A stretch of DNA of 64,000 bases from NCBI RefSeq assembly GCF_000367365.1, contig NZ_BARF01000004.1, forward strand, positions 1 through 64,000. The letters are read 5' to 3'. The notes under the pieces are model-generated. The model did not search any database and was not told the origin of the DNA. It was given only the letters and a program-made list of their open reading frames with translations. This document shows positions 16,233 through 25,031 of this stretch, one piece after another; position 1 is the first letter of the stretch; the number at the start of each line of letters is the position of its first letter. The position numbers were made by a program, and so were the translations under genes. Source of the DNA: Streptomyces prunicolor NBRC 13075 (GTDB taxonomy: Bacteria; Actinomycetota; Actinomycetes; Streptomycetales; Streptomycetaceae).

Positions 16233-16874
16233 TCAGACCGTAAGCGCACACACCACCGACGCCACGGCGACCACCACCTCCGCCTCCACCAACGACCCGT
16301 CCTCCGAAACCCCCAACGCCGCGACAGTCCCGCTGTGTTGGTTGGCCACCAGCAGACACCCCGGCGCCGGAGTCAGCCCGCGAGGCCAGTTCCCCCGCTC
16401 GGAACCTCACCGAGCGGTTCAAGCTCCGTGCCCGCGATCCGGAACGCCGCCACCGTGTCCGCACCCCGGTTGGTGACCCAGACGTAGCGTCCGCACTCCG
16501 AAGTCACGATCTCGCCCGGCTGGTTGGGGATGTCCGTTACGGCTGTCGCCCGGCTTCAACTTGCCCGCATCGCTGTCGAGTTGGTACGTGAACACCGTGT
16601 CCGCGCCCAGGTCGGTGGCCAGGACGCAACGGCCGGCCGGGTCCGAGATGACCTGGTGGGCGTGGGTGCCCTCCTGGCGGCCGACCACCGGGCCCGAACC
16701 CTTGTGCTCGACCACGTCCGTCAGGTCCGCGAGCCTGCCGTCGCCGTCCAGGCGGTGTACCGCCAGCCGCGCCTCGTGCGGGCCCGCGAACACACCAGGT
16801 CGCTGTCCCGCAGGAGAGGCAGGACGGCCTCCCTCGCCTCGCCCTCGTTCCACAGCAGGGAACGGAAGTTGATG
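16233..16874 (-). pseudogene. Lactonase (beta-propeller, PF10282-like) relic
   Basis: Minus-strand pieces in different frames match a 7-bladed lactonase. One reads PHEARLAVHRLDGDG, THAHQVISDPAGRCVLATDL and ADTVFTYQLDSDAGKL. A second, after a frameshift near 16530, reads DIPNQPGEIVTSECGRYVWV and TNRGADTVAAFRIAGTELE. A third, after a stop and shift near 16385, reads CLLVANQHSGTVAALGVSED and ends at a TGA (16233-16235). The N-terminal blades are missing. At least two frameshifts and an internal loss make it non-functional. Confidence 0.75.
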
Positions 16875-17554
16875 TCGAGCGAGACCAACACCCCCGCGCT
16901 CCTCTTCTACGGCAACCACCCGTCCCGCGAGCCCGCGGACGCGGCCAAGGTGACGACGGACCCGGAGTTCCGCAACGCGGGCAACGCCAACACGTCCTCG
17001 TCGCACACCGGCAAGAACACGTACCAGGTCCACCCGTCGTCCCCGGTGATCAGGGCGGGCGCGGTCGTAGCCTCCAACGGCGGCTACGACGCATACGGCA
17101 ACACGGTGTCGGCTACGGCGGCCCCCAACATCGGCGCGTACAAGGGCACCGGCGGCAACCTGCTGTCCAACGCGGGCTTCGAGACGGGCAGTTTGTCCCC
17201 GTGGACGCAGGCGAGCGGTACGGCGTCCTCGGTGACGGCGTCCAACTCCCGTACGGGAGCTGACACGTTGACGACAGCGGCGCGAACCAGGCGCTGACCG
17301 GCCTGACGCCGTCGACGACGTACCTGCTGACGGGCTGGGGCAAGGTGGCCACGGCCGGCGAGACCCTCGCCATCGGCGTGAAGAGCTTCGGCGGCACGGA
17401 GATGTACCTGCGGGGCTCGACGACGACGTACGCACAGCAGCCGATCTTCTTCACGACGGGCGTCTTCAACACCTCGGCGTCGGTGTACTGCTACAAGAAC
17501 TCCGGTTCGGCGGCGGGGTATTGCGACGACTTCACGGTGGTGAAGCTGCCCTGA
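16845..17554 (+). pseudogene. 3' relic of a secreted polysaccharide-active protein
   Basis: Plus-strand reading gives ALLFYGNHPSREPADAAKVT, HPSSPVIRAGAVVASNGGYD, SATAAPNIGAYKGTGGNLL and NAGFETGSLSPWTQASGTAS. A shift near 17262-17275 then leads to NQALTGLTPSTTYLLTGWGK and YCDDFTVVKLP with a stop. This is the end of a right-handed beta-helix enzyme (lyase/glycosidase-like) followed by a carbohydrate-binding-type beta-sandwich. The catalytic front is replaced by the lactonase relic, which meets it tail to tail around 16800-16870. Broken by the frameshift and 5' loss. Confidence 0.7.
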
Positions 17555-17724
17555 TCCCTGCACTTCAGCATGGGCTCCCGGGTCATGGACCCGGGGGTTC
17601 GTGGTGCAGTCCCTCCGCGTCGGGCAGAGGGGAGCCGGGGTGAAGCGCGCTCGGCCCGGCTTGTACTGTTCCGCCTGCGCAACGCCCAGACGGGCCACAG
17701 AACCTGAACCTCTCCGGAGAAACC

Positions 17725-18381
17725 GTGCAGACGCAGATATCGACCCGACGCTCCCCTTCTTCCTGGCGCAGACCGTCCGCCATCGCGACGACGGCCGCCG
17801 TGACGCTGCTCGGGCTCGGTACGGCGGCCGCCCCGGCCTCGGCCTCGACGTACGACTGGTCGGTGTCGTGCTCGCAGGTGACCGTCGATCTCACGGGCTA
17901 CAACGTGATTGTCGTGCAGTCCGTCGACGTGACGGCGGACGGCACGGCGCTGGGAACGAGGCTGAATTTCCGCGACGACTTCCACCACACGTACACCATC
18001 CCGAGCCACAGCAAGCCGGTCTCGATCCGTCTCGTGGTGACGCCGGGCAGCGAGGACGGCCAGGCTGTCGACGAGACGAAGACGTCTCCGGTGTGCGGGG
18101 AGGAGAGTGCGTCGCCGACTCCGTCCGCTACGCCTACGGGTGCTACGGGTACGGGTACGGCCGAGCCGACCCCTACCGCGTCGAGTGGAACGCCGTCGGA
18201 CGCGTCCTCCGCGTCCACGCTGTCGTCGCCGAGTGCATCGCCCTCCGTCTCCGCACCTCCGCTCGCCGAGACGGGTGCCTCCGGCTCCACCCCGCTGATC
18301 GCCGGGACGGCCGGTGCGGTTGTTCTGGCCGGCGCCGCCCTGCTGGTCGTCACACGGCGACGCCGGTCCGCCCAGCACTGA
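17725..18381 (+). CDS. LAETG-anchored cell-wall surface protein (sortase E substrate)
   Basis: 218 aa from GTG 17725 (ccggag 6-7 nt upstream). The N-terminal signal peptide is MQTQISTRRSPSSWRRPSAI followed by a hydrophobic stretch ending APASAS. The mature domain (~40-130) has three Cys and reads as a small beta domain. A Ser/Thr/Pro-rich stalk (~130-185) follows. The C-terminus is a sorting signal: LAETG, a hydrophobic helix (TPLIAGTAGAVVLAGAALLV) and a basic RRRR tail. The LAxTG motif is the form used by class E sortases in Streptomyces. The protein would be covalently linked to peptidoglycan. No sortase gene is in the window. Ligand or role unknown. Confidence 0.85.
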   Translation: MQTQISTRRSPSSWRRPSAIATTAAVTLLGLGTAAAPASASTYDWSVSCSQVTVDLTGYNVIVVQSVDVTADGTALGTRLNFRDDFHHTYTIPSHSKPVSIRLVVTPGSEDGQAVDETKTSPVCGEESASPTPSATPTGATGTGTAEPTPTASSGTPSDASSASTLSSPSASPSVSAPPLAETGASGSTPLIAGTAGAVVLAGAALLVVTRRRRSAQH

Positions 18382-19015
18382 CCCGGACGCACGCACCGAC
18401 TTGGCGGAGACCGGGGCGCGACAAGTGCCCTGTATGCGCTGCCCACATGACGAGCGACCAGGACGGCCGGTACCCGGGCCGTCCTGGCGCGATGATCCGG
18501 ATCCTGGGTCTGGGTCTGGGTCTGGGGCTAGGTCTGAGGGGGGAGCTGCCTCGTACCCAAGGCAGCTGCGCTGCGGGCGTTCAGAGCAGCACTCCCTGTG
18601 AGGCGACGCCTGGGGCCGGGAAGGGGAACCAGCCGGTGAGGGAAACCGCCCTGAGAGGGCCTTCGCCCTGCGCCCCCGCTGGGACACGAACGTCAGGACT
18701 CGAACCTGCGATACCCGTTTGTGGGAGCCCGGTGAGAGTCCGAGAGGAGTTCGATTCAAGCCCGCTCCGACGGCAGCTTCTTACGGCTTCTTACCGCTTC
18801 CTGCGCGGCGGCGCAGTCCGGTTCGGGGACTCAAGTGCGTTGGTATCCGCAGCCGTTGATGCCATCGGTGGATGCCACCCGGGCTAGCGCTTCTTACGTA
18901 TCTTGCACTTCTTCGCCGTGGTTCCCCGGCCCCTTCTGGTGCTCTTGTGGCGCGGTCTCGTTGGTGCGCGCCCTGTGATGGACCTCCTGTGCCAACAAGT
19001 CCATCGGGATGCGTC
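18382..19015. other. Gene-poor stretch with tRNA-like scraps and a GGTCTG repeat
   Basis: No convincing gene in 634 bp. A short gggtct repeat lies around 18505-18540. On the minus strand 18694-18708 reads CAGGTTCGAGTCCTG, a T-arm-like hairpin. On the plus strand 18747-18769 reads gagttcgattc-aag-cccgctcc, resembling the 3' end of an actinobacterial tRNA-Gly (T-loop plus acceptor) with an internal deletion. Neither folds into a full tRNA. They could be remnants of an integration site, since the accessory region begins here. Confidence 0.4.
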
Positions 19016-19480
19016 TCAGAGGTGGTGTTTTGATGCTTTCACCAGTCGGCTGACGTCGTCGCGAGTGGTGACTCTGCGCTGGTCAAGATCGGTTCTGGTA
19101 TCAGACTTGGACAGTGCCGTGATGTCCGTGAGTACGGTTTCCGCAGTCTGGGCCAGGGTTTCGTCATCTGTGAGCATCTGCACCCGGAACAGTGCCTCTT
19201 GGGCGTTGGAGCGCAGATCGTAGGCGCGGATCCGCACAGCGTCGGGGTTCTCCGGCGGCGGCTGTTCGTGCTCGCAGAACCAGAGGTGTACCAGGCAGCG
19301 GCGGTAGTTGATGAGCGCGCCGGCGTAGGCGGAGTAGGCATCCAGTCGCTCCTGCCGGAGCTTCTCGCGGCGGGTGAACTGGTGCCCCTTGTCGGTGGTG
19401 CGCTGCTGAAACGCCAGGGTGAGCCCCGAACCGAGCAGGGTTCCCAGAACGGCTATGGCACTGGCGATGATGGTCTCCAC
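19016..19480 (-). CDS. Small membrane-anchored hypothetical protein
   Basis: 154 aa. A single N-terminal hydrophobic helix (residues ~3-24, IIASAIAVLGTLLGSGLTLA) is followed by a long charged, helical, probably coiled-coil cytoplasmic part (FTRREKLRQERLDAYSAYAG, then NAQEALFRVQMLTDDETLA). Proteins of this shape are common in actinobacterial accessory DNA and lack a known function. Codon use is less extreme than in the flanking core genes. It stands alone. No function is proposed. Confidence 0.6.
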   Translation of the reverse strand: METIIASAIAVLGTLLGSGLTLAFQQRTTDKGHQFTRREKLRQERLDAYSAYAGALINYRRCLVHLWFCEHEQPPPENPDAVRIRAYDLRSNAQEALFRVQMLTDDETLAQTAETVLTDITALSKSDTRTDLDQRRVTTRDDVSRLVKASKHHL

Positions 19481-19880
19481 GTTCCCAGCTGATCACGTGT
19501 CGTGGATCCCGGTGTGGCGCCCACCCAACTCGACCGTCACCAACACGCTTTCCAACTGTGGGGGTGGGGTGTCGAGGTTCGTACGAGGGCGTTCACCTGG
19601 GGTCATGAGCGGATGGGCTATGTCTATGAAGCGACGCTCGGTCTCGCCTGAACGCCATGAACGGCGCTGAATGAGACGGAAACGTAGACGGCCTCGAAGA
19701 CGGTGTTGCGTCTCCCCTGCTCCAGGGAACGGATGTTGATCACGCCTATTGAATCGTTCCGACTCTGTGGGTGACCCTGAAGATCGCAGAATGGTTCACA
19801 GAGAGTGCTGGTGTGCACCCTCGGGCACGCTGCGGCATATCCAGTACAGGACGACCGTCGTGTTGCGTATCGTCTGACCC
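19481..19880. other. 400-bp gap with a possible XRE-type HTH remnant
   Basis: No intact gene. On the minus strand, 19640-19760 reads IGVINIRSLEQGRRNTVFEA, which resembles the recognition helix and following turn of an XRE/HTH_3 domain (SRLEQGRRNPxxET). It lacks the start of the domain and any good start codon. Treated as a probable relic only. Confidence 0.3.
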
Positions 19881-20579
19881 ATGGCAAGCACAGTCTGCGG
19901 TTGGTGTGGCCACCTCACACACATGACGCTCGTGGCTCCGGTCGTAGAGCTTCCCAACGAACACACGGCGTCCGGGCACTCAGTGTTCACTGCTGCGTTT
20001 CGGTGCGACAACGAGCACTGTCACCAACTGTCCATTGCGCAGGCGGAGATGTACGTCAGCTCTGCACCCAGGAACCAGACAGATTTGGGCAGCAGGTTGC
20101 AGCAGCAGCCGGATCTGGTGTGGACACCCAGCAAGGTGAGTCGACCGGAGTTTCCGGACGTCCCTCAACAGATCGCAGACACAGCTAGCGAGGCTCACGC
20201 CTGCCTATCTATTCATGCCTACCGCGGCGCTGTAGGGCTCGCGCGGGCTGTGGTAGAGGCGACGGCCAAGGACCAGGGCATCAGCCGTGGCCCGCTGGTA
20301 CAGAAGATCGATGATCTTCATAGCCAGGGCCTGATCAGAGATATCACTCGTGAGCTGGCGCATGAGATCCGTGAGGGCGGTAACGAAATTGCGCACGGCG
20401 ACCTGGCGGATGAGCTGATGCCGTCAGAGGACGCGAACGCCATCGTAGCCCTGATGGATGAGATCTTGGAGGAGGTGTACCAGGGGCCGGCTCGCATGAT
20501 GGCGCTCAAGAAGAGCCGCCTAGACCGCCAGCAGCGCAATGCGACGGAAAAGGTCGGAGCGCAGGCAGCCTCTTCGTAG
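19881..20579 (+). CDS. DUF4145-like protein with zinc-ribbon N-terminus
   Basis: 232 aa from ATG 19881. The N-terminus has CGWC (Cys6, Cys9) and later RCDNEHC, a CxxC/CxxxxC set suited to a small zinc ribbon. The centre and C-terminus read like the DUF4145 family: AHACLSIHAYRGAVGLARAV, LVQKIDDLHSQGLI, and EIREGGNEIAHGD with the typical GN-H element. DUF4145 domains occur alone and attached to restriction or other nucleic-acid enzymes, and are, as I recall, placed near the HEPN fold. Codons are less GC-biased than in core genes. Its neighbour at 21130-22506 also has a HEPN-like motif, which hints at a defence role (inference). Confidence 0.65.
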   Translation: MASTVCGWCGHLTHMTLVAPVVELPNEHTASGHSVFTAAFRCDNEHCHQLSIAQAEMYVSSAPRNQTDLGSRLQQQPDLVWTPSKVSRPEFPDVPQQIADTASEAHACLSIHAYRGAVGLARAVVEATAKDQGISRGPLVQKIDDLHSQGLIRDITRELAHEIREGGNEIAHGDLADELMPSEDANAIVALMDEILEEVYQGPARMMALKKSRLDRQQRNATEKVGAQAASS

Positions 20580-21129
20580 GATTACCCGTTGCTTCTGCTC
20601 CATCAGCCCCGCTAGGACGTGTGGGTACTGGACCATCAGCTTGGGTTTCTTGACGGCGGTTGCTGCACTGACCTGGAGCGGAGTGGGGTTGGAGCCCTGA
20701 TCGCACTTGGGGTTGGCCCCCGTGGTTCCCCGCTGGATCTGGCAGGCGAATGGCACGGCTCCTGCGTCGAACTGTCCGGGCGGGGGCTATGCCTTGGAAC
20801 GTTTGAGCCTCAGCCCACGACAGTCAGCCACGATGGCGGGTGCAGTGACGGATCAGGCGCGCGTGTGCCAGGGCACCCCTCCCGGGCCTCAGCCACGCTG
20901 CTCGGTGGTATCCATCAGAGCAAGATCCGACGGCCGAAGCGCAGCGGTAGGACTTCGGATGATGTCCTCTTTGTCCTGCAGCAACTTGAGCAAGTGCCAG
21001 GTATTGTCCCAATGTGGGTTTTACCTGCTGCGATGGTCCAGCAGGTGTGCTCGCACGCCCGGTATTGTTTGCCGCGATTGTCACGCAGTTAGACAATCAG
21101 GCCATCGCGAGGGTCGAAGCAGGCTACGC
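20580..21129. other. 550-bp gap without a supported gene
   Basis: Several short frames are open on both strands, but none has a ribosome-binding site together with a recognisable or composition-consistent product. Base composition is mixed and less GC-rich than the core. I see no repeats or hairpins of note. Confidence 0.4.
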
Positions 21130-22506
21130 CTATGAAGCCTGGCTATCGACGATGACTTCGGAAGCGAGAAGTCTTGCAAGAGCAATGTCTGGCCCTAGCG
21201 CGTCGGCTTCCTCGCTTTGCGGCAAGAGTGCTGGTACGTCCTCAAATCTCGGATCATCCTTGGCGTGAACAATTCGGTTTCTGATCTTGTAAATGCGATC
21301 GGCGACTTGGGTAGCCAACGGAGTTTGCGTATTCTTTGGATTTACGATGCCTACCCCTTGAATTGGGCCGCCTTTGGCGAAATGATCGCCCCAGCCCCCC
21401 TTCTGGAAGAAATCCTCGATCCTCTCATGTCGCACGCATTCTGTGATTAGAGTGCGCAACTGACTTGACTCTGTCGCGTTCAGGGAACGCTCGCCAATTT
21501 TCAGAACGCGTAGCAGATCCTCTCTGTCTGACCTGCTGAATCTCGGGTCTGAGAGTTCTTTGCCGAGTTGCCTGAGCGCGGTTCGCTTGACCGCTGCCGG
21601 GAAATAGAACTCAAGGACCTGATAGTAGGACAGGAAAGAGAGTGGCGGATTTTCAAGGACGCTTCCAGCGAATCCAAATAGTGTCGACATCTCTGCGTTG
21701 ACGCGAGTTTCAGGATAACGTGCAAAGCTGTCCAAGTCTTCGCGCGCGAGGCCTTGGTTTCGATTATTTGAAGGCCACCTTACGGTTCTCAATCTCACGC
21801 CATTGCGGACATCGAGCTCATAAAAGAATGAGCTGGTAATTTCCCTCGCTTGATCTTCCATGGATTGCTGATCTAGCGGGCTGGGAAAATGCAATTTAAG
21901 ACTATATGGCGTGTTGAAAGTTGCGATGTTTGGTCGAGCACGGCCTGGTGTGATCCACAGTAATGCAGCTGGAGACACGCTCGACAACTCAAGGCAAGGT
22001 GCGCTCGCTGTTCCCTGGATGTGCAGAACTGCCCGTGCTGCCCTGGGGCCCAGGTCGCATCGAGGTAGGGTTACTTCGCCATTCGAATGTCGACAGTCTG
22101 GAACACCCTCAGGCGACAGGCCCGAGATGGCGTTTGACAGGCTTGTCGCGTACAGCCCGTTGACTTGCGTTAAGATTTCCAAATATCCGAGACTGGGAAT
22201 TGCGATGCCGAGGATTTCAGGATGTGGTTGAATTCCCTCTTCGAGCTGGGATCGCAGCTCGCGCACCTCTGAGCGAGGGAGGAAAACTCCACGGCTTCCC
22301 GGAGGCTGGCGCCGACTGGTGATGAATTTTGGATTAGCGGAGAACTTCAGGGAGTCACCAGATATCTCAATGAATCGAATCCCGGATTCGGATAGGCTCT
22401 TTGCAATGCTCTTTTCTTCGTCTGTTAGTACGGCGGCTTGGATTTCGCCTTCTGTTTTCTCTTGAATCTCTCCTTCGAATACCTCAAAGGATTCCTCTTC
22501 TTCCAT
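21130..22506 (-). CDS. AT-richer hypothetical protein with C-terminal HEPN-like RxxxxH motif
   Basis: 458 aa. Codon use is clearly unlike the rest of the window (many A/T third positions), indicating recent acquisition. The N-terminus is very acidic (MEEEESFEVFEGEIQEKTEG). The middle is unrecognised. The C-terminal ~90 residues are helical and contain IYKIRNRIVHAKDDPRFEDV, with Arg409-x4-His414, the catalytic-type motif of HEPN ribonucleases. A following Asp/Glu-rich helix (EEADALGPDIALARLLASEVI) fits the last HEPN helix. The preceding stretch DFFQKGGWGDHFAKGGPIQG is Gly-rich. HEPN domains are RNases in many toxin and phage-defence systems. Function here is inferred, not shown. Confidence 0.6.
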   Translation of the reverse strand: MEEEESFEVFEGEIQEKTEGEIQAAVLTDEEKSIAKSLSESGIRFIEISGDSLKFSANPKFITSRRQPPGSRGVFLPRSEVRELRSQLEEGIQPHPEILGIAIPSLGYLEILTQVNGLYATSLSNAISGLSPEGVPDCRHSNGEVTLPRCDLGPRAARAVLHIQGTASAPCLELSSVSPAALLWITPGRARPNIATFNTPYSLKLHFPSPLDQQSMEDQAREITSSFFYELDVRNGVRLRTVRWPSNNRNQGLAREDLDSFARYPETRVNAEMSTLFGFAGSVLENPPLSFLSYYQVLEFYFPAAVKRTALRQLGKELSDPRFSRSDREDLLRVLKIGERSLNATESSQLRTLITECVRHERIEDFFQKGGWGDHFAKGGPIQGVGIVNPKNTQTPLATQVADRIYKIRNRIVHAKDDPRFEDVPALLPQSEEADALGPDIALARLLASEVIVDSQAS

Positions 22507-22548
22507 CGCGCTGCCCTCATCCTCCCTGACGACCTGTTTCGGAGGATC

Positions 22549-23247
22549 TCATGAAGGGGTGGCTCGCGGTGGCGTTTTCGTGAACCTGGGAACTTGACGC
22601 TCGAAGGCCGCTAGAACGGCTTTGGGGTCATGATCTTCGAGGTGCGCGCCAAAGTGGCTGCGTAAAGCTGTGGAGGCGACAACCCCAGCCACGGCGGGCC
22701 GCTTCTCTTGCATCAGGTGGCTGATTGCCATATGCGCGGTCCGGGCGCCGGGCGGGCTGGAGCGGAGCGGAGACGGGAGCGCAGGCCTGGCCGGCACCCG
22801 GACCGCGCGCGGGGAGCGGAGCGAGCCGCCTTGAACCAGTAGAGAAAGTTGTAACTCACTCGATCGGTTGGGGCGGTGGGGCTTGAAGTCGTACGCGCAT
22901 GTGGGGAGTTCTGCGGCCTGACGGTGCGCCAGCGGCAGGAAGGTCACTGGGCTTACGGTCCAGGTGATGAGTGTGCGGGCGTGGATGACGGACACCGTCC
23001 AGGGCACGCGGCGCAACAGGGCCCGTCGGGTGTTGATGCGGTGGTCGTAGAGCCGTTCCCATGCCTCTTGGGAGGCGTCGGAGTCGAGTGCCGGTGCGAT
23101 GGTGCGCAGGATCTCGGAGACCCAGTTGTTCGCCTCGGTCTCTGTGTAGGCGTCGTAGGAGCCGAAGAGCGTTGGCGGCTGGCCGTCGTCCAAGTGTCGA
23201 GTCCAGCATTCGCACCAAAAGCCTGGGTCGATCGTCGTGCTCAGCAC
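22549..23247 (-). CDS. Hypothetical protein coupled to a HATPase gene
   Basis: 232 aa from GTG 23247, which overlaps the upstream HATPase stop by a few bases, so the two are co-translated. The first ~145 residues (FWCECWTRHLDDGQPPTLFG, WVSEILRTIAPALDSDASQE, WTVSVIHARTLITWTVSPVT) have normal Streptomyces codon use and look conserved in kind; I do not recognise a named family. The last ~85 residues (from SLRSPRAVR onward) are encoded by a repetitive gagcggagcg-type sequence and look unlike the front part. The original C-terminus may have been replaced by fusion to downstream DNA. No function is proposed. Confidence 0.55.
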   Translation of the reverse strand: MLSTTIDPGFWCECWTRHLDDGQPPTLFGSYDAYTETEANNWVSEILRTIAPALDSDASQEAWERLYDHRINTRRALLRRVPWTVSVIHARTLITWTVSPVTFLPLAHRQAAELPTCAYDFKPHRPNRSSELQLSLLVQGGSLRSPRAVRVPARPALPSPLRSSPPGARTAHMAISHLMQEKRPAVAGVVASTALRSHFGAHLEDHDPKAVLAAFERQVPRFTKTPPRATPS

Positions 23248-23669
23248 GGGTGCCCTCCTTGTCGTACGTCCGTGAAGAGCTCCGCGGTGACTGTGTGACC
23301 GCCGTCGCTGTCGTGGACCACGACCCGGTGCGCGATGGCGCTGACCATGCCCAACCCCCGGCCGTGTTCCGCCTCCTGGTCCTGGTGCTCGACCTTCGGA
23401 GCCGTACCGGCGCCCCCGCCATCCGTCACCGACAGAGCGACCACCTGCGACGACACCGCAAGCGCCAGATGGAAACTGCCGGCCTCCCGCCCACTCGCCG
23501 TGTGCAGGATCGCGTTCGCGCTCAACTCGCTCACGATCAGTTCCGCGTCCTCGGCCAACGGCGACCCGCGCAGGATGTCCCGCGTCCAGCGCCGCGCCCT
23601 GCTGACCTCTTCCGGGAAACCTGGGCAAGTGAGCCCCCAGACCCGCGCAGTGCTCGTATACTCGTGCAT
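23241..23669 (-). CDS. RsbW-like ATP-binding (HATPase) protein
   Basis: 142 aa. I chose ATG 23669 because gaagga lies 6-7 nt upstream; ATG 23699 is the longer alternative. Single GHKL/HATPase_c_2 domain: N-box ELIVSELSANAILHT, G1 box LSVTDGGGAG, G2 box GRGLGMV. Streptomyces encodes many such stand-alone anti-sigma/serine kinase-like proteins; most partners are unknown. The gene is coupled to the hypothetical at 22549-23247 and lies in a run with NUDIX, GntR and DUF1152 genes, a grouping often seen with actinobacterial accessory elements. Confidence 0.8.
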   Translation of the reverse strand: MHEYTSTARVWGLTCPGFPEEVSRARRWTRDILRGSPLAEDAELIVSELSANAILHTASGREAGSFHLALAVSSQVVALSVTDGGGAGTAPKVEHQDQEAEHGRGLGMVSAIAHRVVVHDSDGGHTVTAELFTDVRQGGHPC

Positions 23670-23715
23670 ACAAGTTCCTTCGTGCTGGTAGGCCGCCATG
23701 TGCAGCGGGTTCGGG

Positions 23716-24156
23716 CTAGACGAGTTTCACGCCGTCGTGGGCGCGGATGGCCGGCGGAGATGTCCCGTCGGCGGAGTCGAGTGCGTCGGTGACGCGGATC
23801 GCGTATGCCTCGTCGGCGAGTTCGGATACTTCTTCGCGGGTGGCCCAGCGCAGTGCGCGGGTCTCGTCCCCGGTGGTGGGTGTGCCGTTGGCGGCCTGGC
23901 AGCGGAAGACCAGGGAGACGATCAGCCCGGTCATGTTCTTGTAGACGCCGGTGAGGGTCGCGGGGAGTGCGATCTTGATGCCGGTTTCTTCGAGGACTTC
24001 GCGCTGGAGGGCCTCGGGGAGGGTTTCGTCTCGCTCGACGACGCCACCCGGGGGTTCCCACTTGCCGTTGTCGCGGCGCTTGATCAGGAGGGCGCGGCCG
24101 TGGTCGTCGACGATGACTCCGGCGACGCTCACGGAGTGCGGACGGTCAGTGCTCAC
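23716..24156 (-). CDS. NUDIX hydrolase
   Basis: 146 aa from GTG 24156 (ccgagg upstream); ATG 24213 would add an unlikely Cys/Gly-rich leader. The Nudix box is complete: GGVVERDETLPEALQREVLEETGI fits G-x5-E-x7-REUxEExGU. It hydrolyses a nucleoside-diphosphate-linked compound to a phosphate-linked product; substrate not predictable. Divergent from the GntR gene at 24243, sharing an 86-bp gap with a HutC-type operator, so it is a candidate target of that regulator. Confidence 0.85.
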   Translation of the reverse strand: MSTDRPHSVSVAGVIVDDHGRALLIKRRDNGKWEPPGGVVERDETLPEALQREVLEETGIKIALPATLTGVYKNMTGLIVSLVFRCQAANGTPTTGDETRALRWATREEVSELADEAYAIRVTDALDSADGTSPPAIRAHDGVKLV

Positions 24157-24211
24157 GTTCCTCGGCCCTCCCGGCTGGCTAGGCTCTCCACCGTAGCAAC
24201 AACACTCGCCC

Positions 24212-24227
24212 ACTCGTCTAGATACCT
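24212..24227. promoter_or_regulatory. HutC/GntR-type operator
   Basis: actcgTCTAGAtacct, centred on TCTAGA, resembles the family consensus ACTNGTCTAGACNNGT. It sits 15 bp upstream of the GntR start and 55 bp upstream of the divergent NUDIX start. Autoregulation is the natural inference. Confidence 0.5.
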
Positions 24228-24242
24228 AAAGGAGTACTCGAC

Positions 24243-25031
24243 GTGAGCCCTCTCCGTTCCGGCCTGCTCGGCGATCTCGACCCCACGAGTGATCGTGCGG
24301 TCTTCCGGCAGATCGCCGACCAACTGCGCGAGGCCATCGACCGTGGGCGGTTCAAGGAGGGCGAGAAGCTGCCCTCCGAAGCTGACCTGGTCGAGCACTA
24401 CGGGGTTTCCCGGATGACCGTCCGCAACTCCTTCTCCGTCCTCCAGGGCGAGGGCCTGGTGCATGCCGAGCACGGCAAGGGCGTCTTTGTCCGGCCCCGG
24501 CCGCCCGTCCGGCGGCTCGCCTCCGACCGGTTCGCCCGCCGTCACCGCGAGCAGGGCAAGTCCGCGTTCATCGTCGAGGCCGACGCCGCCGGCAGTCATC
24601 CCCAGGTCGACAGTCTGGAGGTCAAGGAGGAGAAGGCCAGTCAGGACATCTCCACCCGGCTCGGCTCCGTGCGGAGGGTGCTCGCCCGCAGGCGCCGGTA
24701 TCTCCTCGACGGGAAGCCGGTCGAGTTCGCCACCTCCTACCTGCCCCTCGACATCGCCCGCGGGACACCGATCGCCGAACCCAACCCGGGCCCCGGCGGC
24801 ATCTACGCCCGCCTTGAAGAACTCGGTCACCACCTCGACCACTTCGAGGAGGAGATCCGCGCCCGGATGCCCTCGCCCACCGAGGTCAAGACGCTCCGGC
24901 TGGCCTCCGGCGTGCCCGTGATCCACCTCATCCGCACCGCGTACGACACCGAAGGGCGGGCCGTGGAAGTCTGCGACACCGTCATGGCAGCTGACGCTTA
25001 CGTTCTTGCTTATCAGCTTCCGGCGACGTGA
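24243..25031 (+). CDS. GntR-family (HutC/UTRA) transcription regulator
   Basis: 262 aa from GTG 24243 (aggag 9 nt upstream). N-terminal wHTH ~residues 18-85: VFRQIADQLREAIDRGRF, GEKLPSEADLVEHYGVSRMT, FSVLQGEGLVHAEHGKGVF. The C-terminal UTRA ligand domain is ~100-255 (ISTRLGSVRRVLARRRRYLL, IYARLEELGHHLDHFEEEIR, VIHLIRTAYDTEGRAVE). HutC-type proteins repress their own operon until a small ligand binds. A matching TCTAGA-centred operator lies just upstream. Its 3' end overlaps the 3' end of the convergent small gene by 50 bp. Resembles regulators carried by integrative elements, but none is recognisable here. Confidence 0.85.
   Translation: MSPLRSGLLGDLDPTSDRAVFRQIADQLREAIDRGRFKEGEKLPSEADLVEHYGVSRMTVRNSFSVLQGEGLVHAEHGKGVFVRPRPPVRRLASDRFARRHREQGKSAFIVEADAAGSHPQVDSLEVKEEKASQDISTRLGSVRRVLARRRRYLLDGKPVEFATSYLPLDIARGTPIAEPNPGPGGIYARLEELGHHLDHFEEEIRARMPSPTEVKTLRLASGVPVIHLIRTAYDTEGRAVEVCDTVMAADAYVLAYQLPAT

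Noticed and set aside
18661-18775. A complete tRNA gene
   Set aside because: Only T-arm-like and acceptor-like parts are present; no D-arm/anticodon cloverleaf can be folded on either strand.
20520-20756. A 78-codon minus-strand frame with a plausible-looking peptide
   Set aside because: No ribosome-binding site, overlaps the DUF4145 3' end, and no recognisable family.
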